DNA from: JALONO01 sp038209965
GTDB taxonomy: Bacteria > Bacteroidota > Bacteroidia > Cytophagales > Thermoflexibacteraceae
NCBI GenBank assembly: GCA_038209965.1
Contig: JBBQXF010000009.1
Span: 8,317 to 72,316 of the forward strand
DNA length: 64,000 nt
Direction: 5' to 3'
The position numbers and the translations under genes were made by a program. The stretch's first letter is position 1. Each line of letters begins with the position of its first letter. This document shows, one piece after another, positions 20,266 to 30,033 of this stretch. Below the pieces are notes generated by a model. The model searched no databases, had not been told where the DNA came from, and saw nothing but the letters and a program-made list of their open reading frames with translations.

Positions 20266-22986
20266 TTAGGGTGTTTCAGGCAATGATCCCAGTGTGCTGC
20301 GCCCAAGCACAATGGGCTGTTCTTCGTTCTCGTTTTCACAATCGTGCAGCACCCCCGCCGGATAAACGGTGTGCAGGGTTTCCAGGGCAATGATCAGTTC
20401 GTTCAGTGCCAAGCGATAAGCGGGGGCTTTGTTCCCGACGGTGGCTTGTAGTTTGGCAGCGAGCCAGGCGCGGTACTTCACCTCAAAGTTGCGCAGGTGC
20501 GGGCGGCTCACCCAGCAGATGCGGGCCAAGACATGCGCTGGCAGCTCAGAGCGGATTAATTTTTCTACATAACGGCGAAAATCTACATTGGCAAACCTAG
20601 TCGTGTAGCCTGGCAAGATTACACTGGCCCGGAAACTGTACGGATCCAGCGGTTTGCAATGATCACAGTCGGGTTCGGTGCAAGCCGCCAGCCAGCCCTC
20701 ATCGGTTTGGCCGGGTTCGGGGCGGAGGAGCAGGTGCTCGACCAAAAACAGGGATTCGCCCCCATAAATCAAGGTGGCCAAGAGCGCATCAATATCGGCC
20801 CAAGCCGCTTTTTTGGTGGCAAATTTGGCCGGGGTACGGGCCACGGTATTGTCTTTTGCATCGCGGAGCACGTGCTTGAACCCGCCACTCACCGGATATA
20901 CCTCAAACCGCTCTCTGGCGGGCACGGGCAAAAACGCCCGGCGCATGGCGGTTTTGGCGGCGGCTTCGGTGTCAAAAATGCGGGTGGAAGTGGTAAAAAC
21001 CCGCTTGAGTGTATCGGCCTCCAACTCATGGAGCCGGAACTTAAACTTGGGCGGGGCACCCTCTTCGGAAGGAAAAACCCGCATCACGGTCTGGGCAGTG
21101 GCTGCATGGGCACGGTAATCGTTGATTCCGGCCAAGCGGGCCACCCGCCGGGTCACACCCGCCACGTTGTCATTGTTCCACGCTGGTTGGCCATAATGAT
21201 AGGCTGTGGCCCGGCAAGTTTGGTGGTATTCGTTCAAAAAATCAGCTTTATCTTGTAAAATCTCTTGGCCATTCCGCTCACCAAACAAGGTGTGCATCAA
21301 CAAGGCATATTCATTAAAGTTTTCGGCAAAACGGGCCAACAAGTGATCCAACAACCGGTTTTTGCGTTCGGGGTTGAGGTCATAGCCTTCCAGTTGGCGG
21401 CCCAGATCGGCCAAGGCGGTGGGCAGATTGGCATGGTCAACGTACAATTCGCCGGCCCCCTCCAGACCGGCCACCACTTGGGAAAAATAGGTGCGGGGAT
21501 CGGCAATGTCGGCGGGCTGGGTGCCGAAGAGTTGTTGTACATTGGCCAATTGGGCCAAGTAATTGGCCAATAACTGGTCAAAAAAGAGCAAGTAAGCCTT
21601 CAATTGCTTGGCTTGGGCCTGCCGGGCGGGCGTGGCGGAAGGGCCAAGGCCCCGGCGGCCAATCCCATAGTTATCGGGAAATTCTTGGCTGATGGACTGG
21701 TAAGCCGCCAAATCGTGCACTTCGCCCGCGGGCAAGGGCAAGGGATCGATTTGTTTGCGGTTAGCCTCGTAGGCTTCCCGTTGTAAGCCAATGAGCTGTT
21801 GTATTGCCCGGGCTTTGTCGGTCAGGCTGCCAACGGGGATAATGTCCTTGTAAAACGCCAAGGCTGCTTTGTCCACGCAGAGTTGGGGCTGGTGGCCCGT
21901 GGCAATGTGCAGGCACCAGCGCTCCCCCTCGGGCGTGCTGGTGGCCCATTCGCCGCAGGGCTTGCCCGGGTTTGGCACGAGGGTGTTGAGCCGTACCTTT
22001 TTCACGGCCCGCACCCCAGGAATCCCCATCAGCAAATTGATCAGATCGGAGGCATAAACAACTTGGCGCATGCTGGTTGCGAGCAATTCTTGATCGACAA
22101 TGAACCCATTTTTCAACAACGGGCCTTCAAAAATTTGATCAATGCTCAACGGGTTGCCATCGGGATCGGTCTTGGCCCGCATTTCGGTCAGGGAGTAACG
22201 TTTGACGGCCGGGTTGAGGTATTGCTGCACCACTAACAAAATTTGGGCATACACGTCGCTCACTTTGGTCTCGGGCATCAAATCCACATCGGCACAAAAC
22301 AGCAAATGTTGGACTGGAACGGGCAACACTTGGTGCAAATCCTCGCACAAATGGCGGTTGGCCAGGTAGGCTTGGCGAACGGCCGCCATGATCTGCTGCT
22401 GCACCTCGAGGTAAGTCAGCGCATTGCCGGCGGCGGCCCTGATTTGCTCGGCAATGAAAAAATCATCGAGATCTAATTTGAGGTTTAGCAATCCCCGCAG
22501 AGCAAACTGGGTTTGGTTGGCCAACGGCACACTGGCCGGCAAGGGAAGGTAGCGGAGTTGCTGGCGTTTGGCGGGGTTGGGATCGGCGGTCTCGCGGCAG
22601 TTGACGTGAATGGTGGGCGAGGCTTGCTCCAGCCAAGCGTTGCGCACCCCGTCCACATCGATGAACAGCTTGCGGTAGTCCAATTCACTGACGGGGCAAG
22701 TGGGCAGCACCGTTTCCGCCGCCGGGAACGCTTTGTAGAGCGCGGCCAGGCTGCCCGCCGAAGAGGCCAACAGATCCTTGGTGGGCAGGCTCGTGCGCAG
22801 GCCCAGATCCGTGATGGCGTAGCAAAGCATTTCCAGCACGGTAATGCCCGGATCATGGGTGTTGTAGTCGGTCCAGAGGCCACTGGCAAATTGCTCAATG
22901 TAGGCCAGTCCGGCCTTGCGCAGGGCGGCATAGTCCACAGCGAGCTGGGAAGGGGCTTGGTTCGATATGGTGATGCTTTCGGCCAC
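20266..22986 (-). CDS. Baseplate J-like protein 2 (Afp12-like)
   Basis: A 906-residue wedge protein. The N-terminal segment LAYIEQFASGLWTDYNTHDP followed by GITVLEMLCYAITDLGLRTS is the characteristic opening of CIS baseplate wedge proteins (T4 gp6/Afp12 type). The C-terminal end has the matching element VEKLIRSELPAHVLARICWV. The protein should form the inner baseplate ring around the spike hub together with the upstream gene. The start lies 4 bases after the stop of the upstream baseplate gene, so translation is probably coupled. Confidence 0.86.
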   Translation of the reverse strand: MAESITISNQAPSQLAVDYAALRKAGLAYIEQFASGLWTDYNTHDPGITVLEMLCYAITDLGLRTSLPTKDLLASSAGSLAALYKAFPAAETVLPTCPVSELDYRKLFIDVDGVRNAWLEQASPTIHVNCRETADPNPAKRQQLRYLPLPASVPLANQTQFALRGLLNLKLDLDDFFIAEQIRAAAGNALTYLEVQQQIMAAVRQAYLANRHLCEDLHQVLPVPVQHLLFCADVDLMPETKVSDVYAQILLVVQQYLNPAVKRYSLTEMRAKTDPDGNPLSIDQIFEGPLLKNGFIVDQELLATSMRQVVYASDLINLLMGIPGVRAVKKVRLNTLVPNPGKPCGEWATSTPEGERWCLHIATGHQPQLCVDKAALAFYKDIIPVGSLTDKARAIQQLIGLQREAYEANRKQIDPLPLPAGEVHDLAAYQSISQEFPDNYGIGRRGLGPSATPARQAQAKQLKAYLLFFDQLLANYLAQLANVQQLFGTQPADIADPRTYFSQVVAGLEGAGELYVDHANLPTALADLGRQLEGYDLNPERKNRLLDHLLARFAENFNEYALLMHTLFGERNGQEILQDKADFLNEYHQTCRATAYHYGQPAWNNDNVAGVTRRVARLAGINDYRAHAATAQTVMRVFPSEEGAPPKFKFRLHELEADTLKRVFTTSTRIFDTEAAAKTAMRRAFLPVPARERFEVYPVSGGFKHVLRDAKDNTVARTPAKFATKKAAWADIDALLATLIYGGESLFLVEHLLLRPEPGQTDEGWLAACTEPDCDHCKPLDPYSFRASVILPGYTTRFANVDFRRYVEKLIRSELPAHVLARICWVSRPHLRNFEVKYRAWLAAKLQATVGNKAPAYRLALNELIIALETLHTVYPAGVLHDCENENEEQPIVLGRSTLGSLPETP

Positions 22987-22990
22987 GTGC

Positions 22991-25900
22991 TTAACAGTTT
23001 ACAAATTCCCGGATGAGGTGGTTGGGGCAAGACACCAGCACCGCCATGGCACTGGACGCACTGACGGTTTCCAGTTCATCGCCCCCGATTTGGGCATTGC
23101 CCACAAAATGTTTAAGTTTGACTTGGGTAACAAAATCAACATATTCCAAGCGCTCGATGAAGTTGATGAGCACGCTCTTGGTCAGCGTGCCACCGAAGGG
23201 CACATCGGCCAAAGTATCAAATGCCCAAGGTGCCAAGTAGGCGGTCAAGGCTTGCCGGAGCACCTTTTGGTGGGTGGCAAAGGCATAGCCCCGGACAAAA
23301 CGCACCTGAAAATCGAGCTGGATCTGTTCATAAACTGGGTTTGCTGTTTTGATCGCCACAAATAGCCCGGCGTGTTGTTGCAAGAATTGGGTGATTTGCT
23401 CCAGCGTGCCCAAGTCCACTTTCGGCTCCAAGGGGTTCACTGCGTTGCGGTTGCGCAGATCGGGGATCACCACCAGCGTGACGTGGCCGGGGGCCAGCTC
23501 ATCGAGGGTTTCCCCGGTCAAATGGGTGTGGTTGAGGCATTTGACCTTGTAAACGGCCGGAAATGCCTGCAAAACCAAATGTTCATAATCCCAAATGCCC
23601 AAGGCGCGTTGTTTGTGGCGCAGCCGCTCGCTCACGCGGGTGCAGAACATGGCTTGATCCTCTTGGGGCTGGCCGCCAAAAGAAACATAGGGCTGGGCAA
23701 TGGATTTGACGGCCCCCAAGCCTTGGCGCGACTTTTTGATCGTATTGGCGGCCAATGGTTGGATATAATGGCTTGGATCATTGTTGGCATCGCGGAACAC
23801 CGCCTGGACGGCCTGGGGGTGCAGGGCGATGAATTTGCACACACTGTCAATCGGGGCGGGCCCATGAACTTCGCCCCGGGTTTTGAGTTCGCCCTTGAGC
23901 CAGAGGAGGCCCGGTTCCATCAGCGTATTGTCGGTGGTGGCCTCCGCTGGGAAATAAAACGTGACAATACCCGAAGTGAACAAGTGGTTACTTGCATCGG
24001 CCAATACCTCTTCCTCGGTCAGTTTGCGCCATTGGTTGCTGGCCAACACGCTCCAATCGATCAGGGGGGCTTCCCGCTCGGGATTGGCACTCCCCACGGC
24101 CATTTGGCAAAGGAGGTTCACCTTTTCGCGCGGGCCAACATTGGTCAAACCCAAGAAAAAAGTCCCTTCGGCTTGGTACTGGGGCAACAAATAGGTGTGC
24201 TGGCGATCTGAATTGTCCAAAAAAGCCAAGCCTTGCCGCAGAAAGGGGTGCTGGTCGGCGTGGCCAAAAGCACCAAGGTGAAAAAATTGGAGTTGTTGCG
24301 CCGTTTGGGTGTAGCTATCCGTCGATGCGTCGATCAGGGAAACCGAATTGGTGGTCGCCTCATAGTCGATCAACAGTTCTTTGGCCAAAGGGGTGTAGGG
24401 CTGGTTGGGAATGGGTTTGTTTTTGTTCTTATTGTCAGGATTTGCGTTGAAGATGATAGTTTCGGTCAATAGTTTGGCGAAGCCATTGTGGCCAAAATCT
24501 TTTTGGAGCGTGATTTTCAGCAAGTAGTCGTTGGCGGTGGCCGGGGCGCTCGATTGGAGTGGGCGGCTGATCAAGTCCGTCGACATCACATAACCGCCAT
24601 TGAACAAGAAATAATTGTTGTAGGTGTAATAACTGGGCATCAGGGCCACGATCGGGCTGGCCACCGGCGTGGGTGGGATCGTGACCCCCGGCCCAAAACG
24701 GCTGAACAGCGCTTGCGTGCCCGAGCTTTGGTTTTTGAGGTTGCCGTTGAGCAGGGCAACATTGGCCGTATAGGCATTGGCATTGGTGTAAGTGCTGCCA
24801 TAAGCGGCATAATAGGTAGACCAAGTGGGCAGCCCCACCCATTCAGTGAACCTGACTTTGACCGAGCGCAAGGTCTTGCCCACTGCCTCGGGACAACCCA
24901 CATAGCAGGCTGACCCAATGGTGGGGGTAGGCCCAAAAGGCGGAAAAGGTTTTTCGGGGTTGAGCTTGCCAAAGTCGTTTTCCACAATCAGGCTCTTTTT
25001 CAGGCCAGTTACGGTGGCATCCACCTTGGCATGGGTAATGACTACCCCGGCCAGTAGTGCATAGTCGGCGGTGTCGGCCAGCCAGGCCCGCAGCATGGGC
25101 AACTCGGTCGTGTAATTGCCCTCGAGCTTGGTGGCTTGATAGCCCACCGCCGCTTCCTTCACTTCTGGGCCCAGCCGCACCGTGAACGCTAGCGATTGGC
25201 CACTGACGGTAAAACTGGTTTGGGGAGCATCAATCCACGCTTTTTGGCCGCTCAGTTGGATGTTTAATTTTTTGCCCGCCAAAGTGACCGGGGCAATGGC
25301 GGCAGTGGTAAAAGTGACGGTGATTAGGCGATCGCCCTCGGCCAGCAGCAGCACGGGCGAGGCCAGCGCAAAACCCAACCGAGCTTCGGGCAGGCCAACG
25401 GTGGCGGCCACCGATCCGGCACCGCAGGGCGTGGCCGGGTTGAGCTTTGGCCCGAAGGCATTCCAAGTTGGATCGGCTTCAGGCAGGGCTTTGGCCACGC
25501 CGTCGGCAGTGTTGGCCGCTGGCGCGTAAAATACTTTGCCGCCAGCCGGCCGATAGACCGTGCGCAAATGGGCAATGCCAGCCCGGTTGACAACCAATTC
25601 TTCCTCACTTATATATGTCAGGGGCTGTTTGCCCGCATCTTTGCCGGCATCCAGTTCGATTGCACTGGGCACGATCTGTTCGGCCATATTTTTGGCCAGT
25701 TCAAATACCAAATGTACCCGATCGGGCGTAGGTGGGCGCAAGGCCAATTGCAATACCTCTTGGTAATAAAAATCCAAGTGCCGCTGGGTAAGTTGGTTCA
25801 GGTCGGACTGGACGATGCCAAAGAGCCGCAAAAAGGTCAGCAGCAAGGCAAAATGGGGCTCATAGTCTTGGCGCTGGGCCAGTTCGGGCTCCAGGTTTTG

Positions 25901-26146
25901 GGCATCGGCAAAGAACTGCCGATAATCCATCAACTGTTGCCAAGTTTCTCCGTTATCAGCCGCATTGTGCAGATCAAAGAATTTTATTCCTATTTTTTCG
26001 GCATACTTGGCAGTAAATTCCAGCAGTTCGGGCAGCCCGCGCTCGTCCGTCCCCACGTAGCTGGGCAGCAAGGCGGCCAGTTGACGCTGGGCTTGGTTCA
26101 GGCCGTCGCGTTGCAAAGGGTTGTGTTCGGGACAATTACTGGACAT
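22991..26146 (-). CDS. Baseplate J-like protein 1 (Afp11-like)
   Basis: A 1051-residue protein of the baseplate J/gp6 class. Near the C-terminus it has VSFGGQPQEDQAMFCTRVSE, RLRHKQRALGIWDYEHLVLQ and AFPAVYKVKCLNHT, followed by the LEQITQFLQQHAGLFVAIKT region, the conserved gpJ-type core. The N-terminus (LPELLEFTAKYAEKIGIKFF) is usual in Bacteroidota eCIS. It should build the outer baseplate with the downstream 906-residue protein. The upstream 158-base gap up to the gp25 gene is the largest within the first half of the operon. Confidence 0.85.
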   Translation of the reverse strand: MSSNCPEHNPLQRDGLNQAQRQLAALLPSYVGTDERGLPELLEFTAKYAEKIGIKFFDLHNAADNGETWQQLMDYRQFFADAQNLEPELAQRQDYEPHFALLLTFLRLFGIVQSDLNQLTQRHLDFYYQEVLQLALRPPTPDRVHLVFELAKNMAEQIVPSAIELDAGKDAGKQPLTYISEEELVVNRAGIAHLRTVYRPAGGKVFYAPAANTADGVAKALPEADPTWNAFGPKLNPATPCGAGSVAATVGLPEARLGFALASPVLLLAEGDRLITVTFTTAAIAPVTLAGKKLNIQLSGQKAWIDAPQTSFTVSGQSLAFTVRLGPEVKEAAVGYQATKLEGNYTTELPMLRAWLADTADYALLAGVVITHAKVDATVTGLKKSLIVENDFGKLNPEKPFPPFGPTPTIGSACYVGCPEAVGKTLRSVKVRFTEWVGLPTWSTYYAAYGSTYTNANAYTANVALLNGNLKNQSSGTQALFSRFGPGVTIPPTPVASPIVALMPSYYTYNNYFLFNGGYVMSTDLISRPLQSSAPATANDYLLKITLQKDFGHNGFAKLLTETIIFNANPDNKNKNKPIPNQPYTPLAKELLIDYEATTNSVSLIDASTDSYTQTAQQLQFFHLGAFGHADQHPFLRQGLAFLDNSDRQHTYLLPQYQAEGTFFLGLTNVGPREKVNLLCQMAVGSANPEREAPLIDWSVLASNQWRKLTEEEVLADASNHLFTSGIVTFYFPAEATTDNTLMEPGLLWLKGELKTRGEVHGPAPIDSVCKFIALHPQAVQAVFRDANNDPSHYIQPLAANTIKKSRQGLGAVKSIAQPYVSFGGQPQEDQAMFCTRVSERLRHKQRALGIWDYEHLVLQAFPAVYKVKCLNHTHLTGETLDELAPGHVTLVVIPDLRNRNAVNPLEPKVDLGTLEQITQFLQQHAGLFVAIKTANPVYEQIQLDFQVRFVRGYAFATHQKVLRQALTAYLAPWAFDTLADVPFGGTLTKSVLINFIERLEYVDFVTQVKLKHFVGNAQIGGDELETVSASSAMAVLVSCPNHLIREFVNC

Positions 26147-26304
26147 ATTCTTATCAATAATGTTGGATAAAATTAAATAGTCTTACCAGTTAAGTTACCT
26201 CTTGCGCAAAATCATTTCGAGGGTTTCCTATTTGCAACGAATTGATCTTGAATGATTTGTAGTCGTAAGCATAGTGATGTTCCATTTTGGTGGTGCAACT
26301 TCCA

Positions 26305-26721
26305 CTAACCACCGATTTCGCTGCCTTCTACCTTGTAAAATGGATAGACATAATTTCGCCGCGAGTTAGTGGCCCGTACACGGTACTGCACCTCAATGAG
26401 CAATGTACCCAAACTTTCGGGCGGCTCAGAAACCGACACTTCCAGCAGCTCGATCCGGGCTTCGTGGTACAGAATAGCGGTACTGACCATGTCTTTGATC
26501 CGGGTAATCACGGTGGTGTTCATGGCCTCAAAAACTGAATTGTGGAGGTCGCACCCAAAATCAGGGGTCAACAACCGCTCCCGCAGGCGCGTGGACAACA
26601 AGATGGCCAAGCTCTGCTCAATGTCCCGCACCCCGGCGACCATTTGTACGCCCTGATCCGCTTTGCTGAAAGTGGGGGGAAAGCTCCAGCCCCGGCCCAA
26701 AAAATCGTCTTCCAATGCCAT
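26305..26721 (-). CDS. Baseplate wedge protein, gp25/lysozyme-like (Afp9-like)
   Basis: A 138-residue protein. The start ATG at 26721-26719 is chosen because it opens with MALEDDFLGRGWSFPPTFSK, the standard beginning of the gp25 (GPW) family; an in-frame GTG 14 codons earlier has no support. The family motif continues with DIEQSLAILLSTRLRERLLT PDFGC-type residues. gp25 proteins connect the baseplate ring to the first sheath layer. The gene starts 42 bases after the spike gene. Confidence 0.9.
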   Translation of the reverse strand: MALEDDFLGRGWSFPPTFSKADQGVQMVAGVRDIEQSLAILLSTRLRERLLTPDFGCDLHNSVFEAMNTTVITRIKDMVSTAILYHEARIELLEVSVSEPPESLGTLLIEVQYRVRATNSRRNYVYPFYKVEGSEIGG

Positions 26722-26763
26722 TTTTATGTCTTTTTTATTGCTAAAATATTCAATTTTGTTCAC

Positions 26764-28515
26764 TCAGTTGATCTGGACTAAACTCCCTTTGACCGTAGCT
26801 ACCGCACTGCTGCTCACTTCCAGTCCCGCCGAGCCACTGGCCTTGAACTGGGCCGAAGCCGTTTGAGAGATGTTCAACCCGTCCATGGTTACGTCATTGG
26901 CGGCTTTGAGAATTAAATCTTTGCTACTATCAATCGTGATTCCTTGATCGTTCAATATGATTTTATTGCCATTTTGATCTTGAATAGTCAGGCTTTTTTC
27001 ATCTTCGTCCAGTTTGAGCAGGTTGCCCGCCGGGGTCTCGAGGGTCATTGTTTTTTTCTCATCATCAAAGGTCAATTTCATTTTACTGCGCGACACGTAG
27101 CCCTTCAATGGGTTTGCCTCATCGGCCTTTATGGGCGCCGGATGCTTGCTGCTGTGCAAAGCCCCCAGCACAATGGGGTTGCTTGGGTCGTTGTTCACAA
27201 ACCCCACCACCACTTCGTCGCCGATTTCGGGCCGGAAGAAGAACCCTCGCTCACTGCCCGCATCGAGGCTCACAACCCTGGCATAAGTGCCCTCATCAGA
27301 GCTACTAATGGCTGGAAGGCGCACCAACATCCGCTCTTCCCCCGACGGATCGCCGGCAAGGCCCGTGACCACGCCAATTTGGAGGCCGGACACCATTGGC
27401 CGCAAACCGCTGGCGGCTGGCGAGCTCACGGTAAATTCATTGACAAACCAGCGGGGATTTAAGCCAAACTGGGTATCAGTTAGCCATTGACCGTTTTCCA
27501 GCCGGTGGCTCACGCCCGTTACAAGTACTTGGCCATTGAAACGTTCGCCCACCCCACTCAGCTCAATCAGGTCGCCCGGCTTCAAGTCGCCGTTGCCGTA
27601 ACACTGCACCCGCCCCCGGATCTTGGCCAGGCGTCGCTTTAGCAAAGCGGCATCGGCCCAAGTTTGTAGCTCTTCCGGGGGCAATTGTCCCGCATGTTGC
27701 AGTAGCGGGCTGGCCGACAGGGCTTCGGCCACCGTTTTGGCGGATAGATTGCCTTGCTCGGCCCAATTCGGCTCAGTGGCCTCCGTTTCGACGGTGGCCA
27801 GATCGGCGGGGTTCCAAGCCACCGTTTTGAGATCAAGTACCTGATCCCGCGCATCCATTTCGGCCTCGAAAGCCAGCATGGTGGCCCCAAACTGCAAGCC
27901 CAGCACTGGTTTTTGGTCAAAGTTGGGTTTAGCGATGGTCAGCTTGCCGTCGTCCACGAAGCAAAGTTGGCCATTGGCTTCGGCCCGCATGACCACATAA
28001 TCCCAGTCAGTCGTGTCATATTGGATCAACTCTGGGTGAGCGAAAGCGGTGGCCTCGGCCTCAATGGCCAGATCGGCGTAAGATTGCCCGATTTCTTCGG
28101 CGGCTTCCGAATCCTTTTTATTGGTAAAATAACGCTGACGGGCGGTCAGGGTGGTTTTGACCAACGCATCCTTGCACACGACCTTGAGCCGGGTGCTGCC
28201 GCTGGACAGGGCTTCGATCCCGTGTTTAACCACCAGCCCCTTGAAAATTATTTTTTCAATCCCCTGATACCCCGCCCAAATTTCCAAGGCTTTACCGGGC
28301 ACGAACAACTCTTGGTTGCTCACCAAAAAATCGCCCGCGGCGGCATCGCCATCCTTGATCAGCAGGTGGGCCGTTGGTATCCGGTTCACCTCCTTTTGCA
28401 CCCGCACCGACAACACTTGGTAAGTTTTGGCCAAGGCTGCGCCCCCTACTTTGATGGAGTAGGTGGGTAGATCGCGGGGGGCAGGCGTGGTCAACTGGCG
28501 CGGATTCTCGGTCAT
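26764..28515 (-). CDS. VgrG-like spike/hub protein (Afp8-like)
   Basis: A 583-residue protein combining a phage late-control D/gp27-like hub (residues ~1-370, with KVGGAALAKTYQVLSVRVQK and IWAGYQGIEKIIFKGLVVKH) and a gp5-like OB fold (VVTGLAGDPSGEERMLVRLP, GDEVVVGFVNNDPSNPIVLG, typical of VgrG). It ends in a repetitive beta-helix-type needle (TMTLETPAGNLLKLDEDEKS through ITIDSSKDLILKA). It forms the puncturing trimer below the tube. There is no C-terminal effector extension. No PAAR tip gene follows, which is unusual. Confidence 0.93.
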   Translation of the reverse strand: MTENPRQLTTPAPRDLPTYSIKVGGAALAKTYQVLSVRVQKEVNRIPTAHLLIKDGDAAAGDFLVSNQELFVPGKALEIWAGYQGIEKIIFKGLVVKHGIEALSSGSTRLKVVCKDALVKTTLTARQRYFTNKKDSEAAEEIGQSYADLAIEAEATAFAHPELIQYDTTDWDYVVMRAEANGQLCFVDDGKLTIAKPNFDQKPVLGLQFGATMLAFEAEMDARDQVLDLKTVAWNPADLATVETEATEPNWAEQGNLSAKTVAEALSASPLLQHAGQLPPEELQTWADAALLKRRLAKIRGRVQCYGNGDLKPGDLIELSGVGERFNGQVLVTGVSHRLENGQWLTDTQFGLNPRWFVNEFTVSSPAASGLRPMVSGLQIGVVTGLAGDPSGEERMLVRLPAISSSDEGTYARVVSLDAGSERGFFFRPEIGDEVVVGFVNNDPSNPIVLGALHSSKHPAPIKADEANPLKGYVSRSKMKLTFDDEKKTMTLETPAGNLLKLDEDEKSLTIQDQNGNKIILNDQGITIDSSKDLILKAANDVTMDGLNISQTASAQFKASGSAGLEVSSSAVATVKGSLVQIN

Positions 28516-28526
28516 TGTGGTAGCCG

Positions 28527-29237
28527 TTAGCTGGTTTTGCGGATCGGGGGAAAGAACAATTGTTGGCCGACGGTTAGTTGGCGAAAATTGATTAAATTAT
28601 TTACTTTAGCGATCTCGCGATACAGGGTAGCATCCCCGTAGATCCGGAAACACATCAGGGGCAGGTTATCGCCCTCGGCCACGGTGCGCAAGTGGGTCAG
28701 GTCGGGGGAGTTGGCGTTTTCCTGGGCCACCCGCAAGTCGTCGGCGATGGTCTCGGTGAACGATGCCTTGGCAATGGCCCGCACGGGCGAGCCGTCGGGT
28801 TTGAACAGTTTATAGGTAATACCCAGCTTATCCAGTTTGCACTTGAAAAGCAGTTTGCCCCATTCCAATTTGACAAATGGCGGTTGGTGGGTATCGCCAA
28901 GGTAGTAGAATACTGTTTTTTTGAACTGTTCCACCTGTTCCCACACGCCCTCATTGGTGCTTGCGCTCAGGGGCAGGGCAAGCCCGCCGACATTGAGTGC
29001 CCCGGTAGAATCAAACAAGAATTCAAACGCCAATTTCCGGGGCAACATCCGGGAGAGGGTACTTTGATTGCCACTGGTTCCGGCCGCTTGTTCTTGGTTT
29101 TGCTGGATTTCGTAGTTGAGCGTATAGGTCTCGGGGTTGATCACGGCCACATATACTTGGCCGGAGGCTTCACTGAAGCCACTGTCCAGATAGCCTGTGA
29201 GGGTCATCTTTTTGAGTTCACCGAGAGAATTGAACAT
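28527..29237 (-). CDS. CIS tube-initiator/LysM baseplate protein (Afp7-like)
   Basis: A 236-residue protein. The N-terminal region (VYVAVINPETYTLNYEIQQN, then LAFEFLFDSTGALN) matches the CIS-tube N-terminal domain, and the C-terminal ~50 residues form a LysM-like module (NLPLMCFRIYGDATLYREIA, then NFRQLTVGQQLFFPP). In Afp/PVC particles this protein bridges the spike hub and the tube. It precedes the spike gene with 11 bases between them. Confidence 0.9.
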   Translation of the reverse strand: MFNSLGELKKMTLTGYLDSGFSEASGQVYVAVINPETYTLNYEIQQNQEQAAGTSGNQSTLSRMLPRKLAFEFLFDSTGALNVGGLALPLSASTNEGVWEQVEQFKKTVFYYLGDTHQPPFVKLEWGKLLFKCKLDKLGITYKLFKPDGSPVRAIAKASFTETIADDLRVAQENANSPDLTHLRTVAEGDNLPLMCFRIYGDATLYREIAKVNNLINFRQLTVGQQLFFPPIRKTS

Positions 29238-29308
29238 AAGGGGGATCAGTTATCAATCATAAAACAATGCACCCTGCCCACCAGCCAGCCGACTGGTCCG
29301 TTGGTGCT

Positions 29309-29464
29309 TTAGCGTTCGTCCTTTTCTTGCAAAATGGCCAGTACTTGCGCCACACACTGCTCCACTAGCTGCTGCACTTCGGCTGCCGGTACCGGGCCCG
29401 TTGGGGCAGTGGCATTGGGGTCAATGGTGGCCCGGATGGTAAGTTCCTTGATCACAATGGGCAT
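29309..29464 (-). CDS. Small CIS-associated protein, DUF5908 family
   Basis: A 51-residue protein beginning MPIVIKELTIRATID, the standard DUF5908 opening (MPIxIKEL...). The ATG at 29464-29462 is preferred to a longer frame starting at 29548 because only this start matches the family. DUF5908 proteins sit between tube and LysM genes in Bacteroidota eCIS loci. Their role is unknown, perhaps an Afp6-like component or chaperone. Confidence 0.75.
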   Translation of the reverse strand: MPIVIKELTIRATIDPNATAPTGPVPAAEVQQLVEQCVAQVLAILQEKDER

Positions 29465-29581
29465 AACATTTGCAGTTTTGGGGTCAAAAATGGTTGATTG
29501 GCCAGTTTGGTCAAGCAGAGCAGTCAGCATTTGTCTAGGGCACACCATCGATCATTCATCTATTTGCCCAAGCCAACTGCT

Positions 29582-30031
29582 TTATATCCGGATCGTTTGG
29601 TAATAGCGATAAGTGAGCGTGAGCGTTTCGATGGCCACCGTGCTTTTTTCCGCATCAAAGCCCGAGATGTCCCACTTTTTGGGCAAAGCATGGACCACAT
29701 ACCACGTAAAGAGCGGAATATGCTGATCATTGAGCAGCGACACAATCAAATTCACGGGCTGGAACTCGAACGCCTCGAAGGCGTTTTTGCACCACAAGTG
29801 AATGCCCGACCCGACAAACATGCCGCGCTTGAGCACCAGATCACCGTACTTGGCCCGCAGGGGCAGTTGGTGCTCAAAGCGGTTTTCGCCCCCTTCTTTG
29901 ATGCTTTCCATCTGCATTTCCACATTCAGGCCCGAAACTTCCTGAAAGCGGACATCTTGGACAGTTTGCGGGAAGAGCTCAAAGCCGACCAAAAAATGAA
30001 AACCCGTAGCTGGATACGTAAAACCGGTCAT
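29582..30031 (-). CDS. CIS inner tube protein 2 (gp19/Afp5-like)
   Basis: A 149-residue T4 gp19-type tube protein: FHFLVGFELFPQTVQDVRFQ EVSGL-type opening, then the LVLKRGMFVGSGIHLWCKNA strand pair and the ALPKKWDISGFDAEKSTVAI block. Tube proteins stack as hexameric rings inside the sheath. This copy diverges from the preceding tube gene and probably forms the ring(s) next to the baseplate, as Afp5 does. The start follows 2 bases after the stop of the first tube gene. Confidence 0.9.
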   Translation of the reverse strand: MTGFTYPATGFHFLVGFELFPQTVQDVRFQEVSGLNVEMQMESIKEGGENRFEHQLPLRAKYGDLVLKRGMFVGSGIHLWCKNAFEAFEFQPVNLIVSLLNDQHIPLFTWYVVHALPKKWDISGFDAEKSTVAIETLTLTYRYYQTIRI

Positions 30032-30033
30032 GA

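Noticed and set aside
26190..26285. 31-codon minus-strand frame between gp25 and the first baseplate gene
   Set aside because: No family resemblance, no ribosome binding site and too short; it does not look like a PAAR protein.
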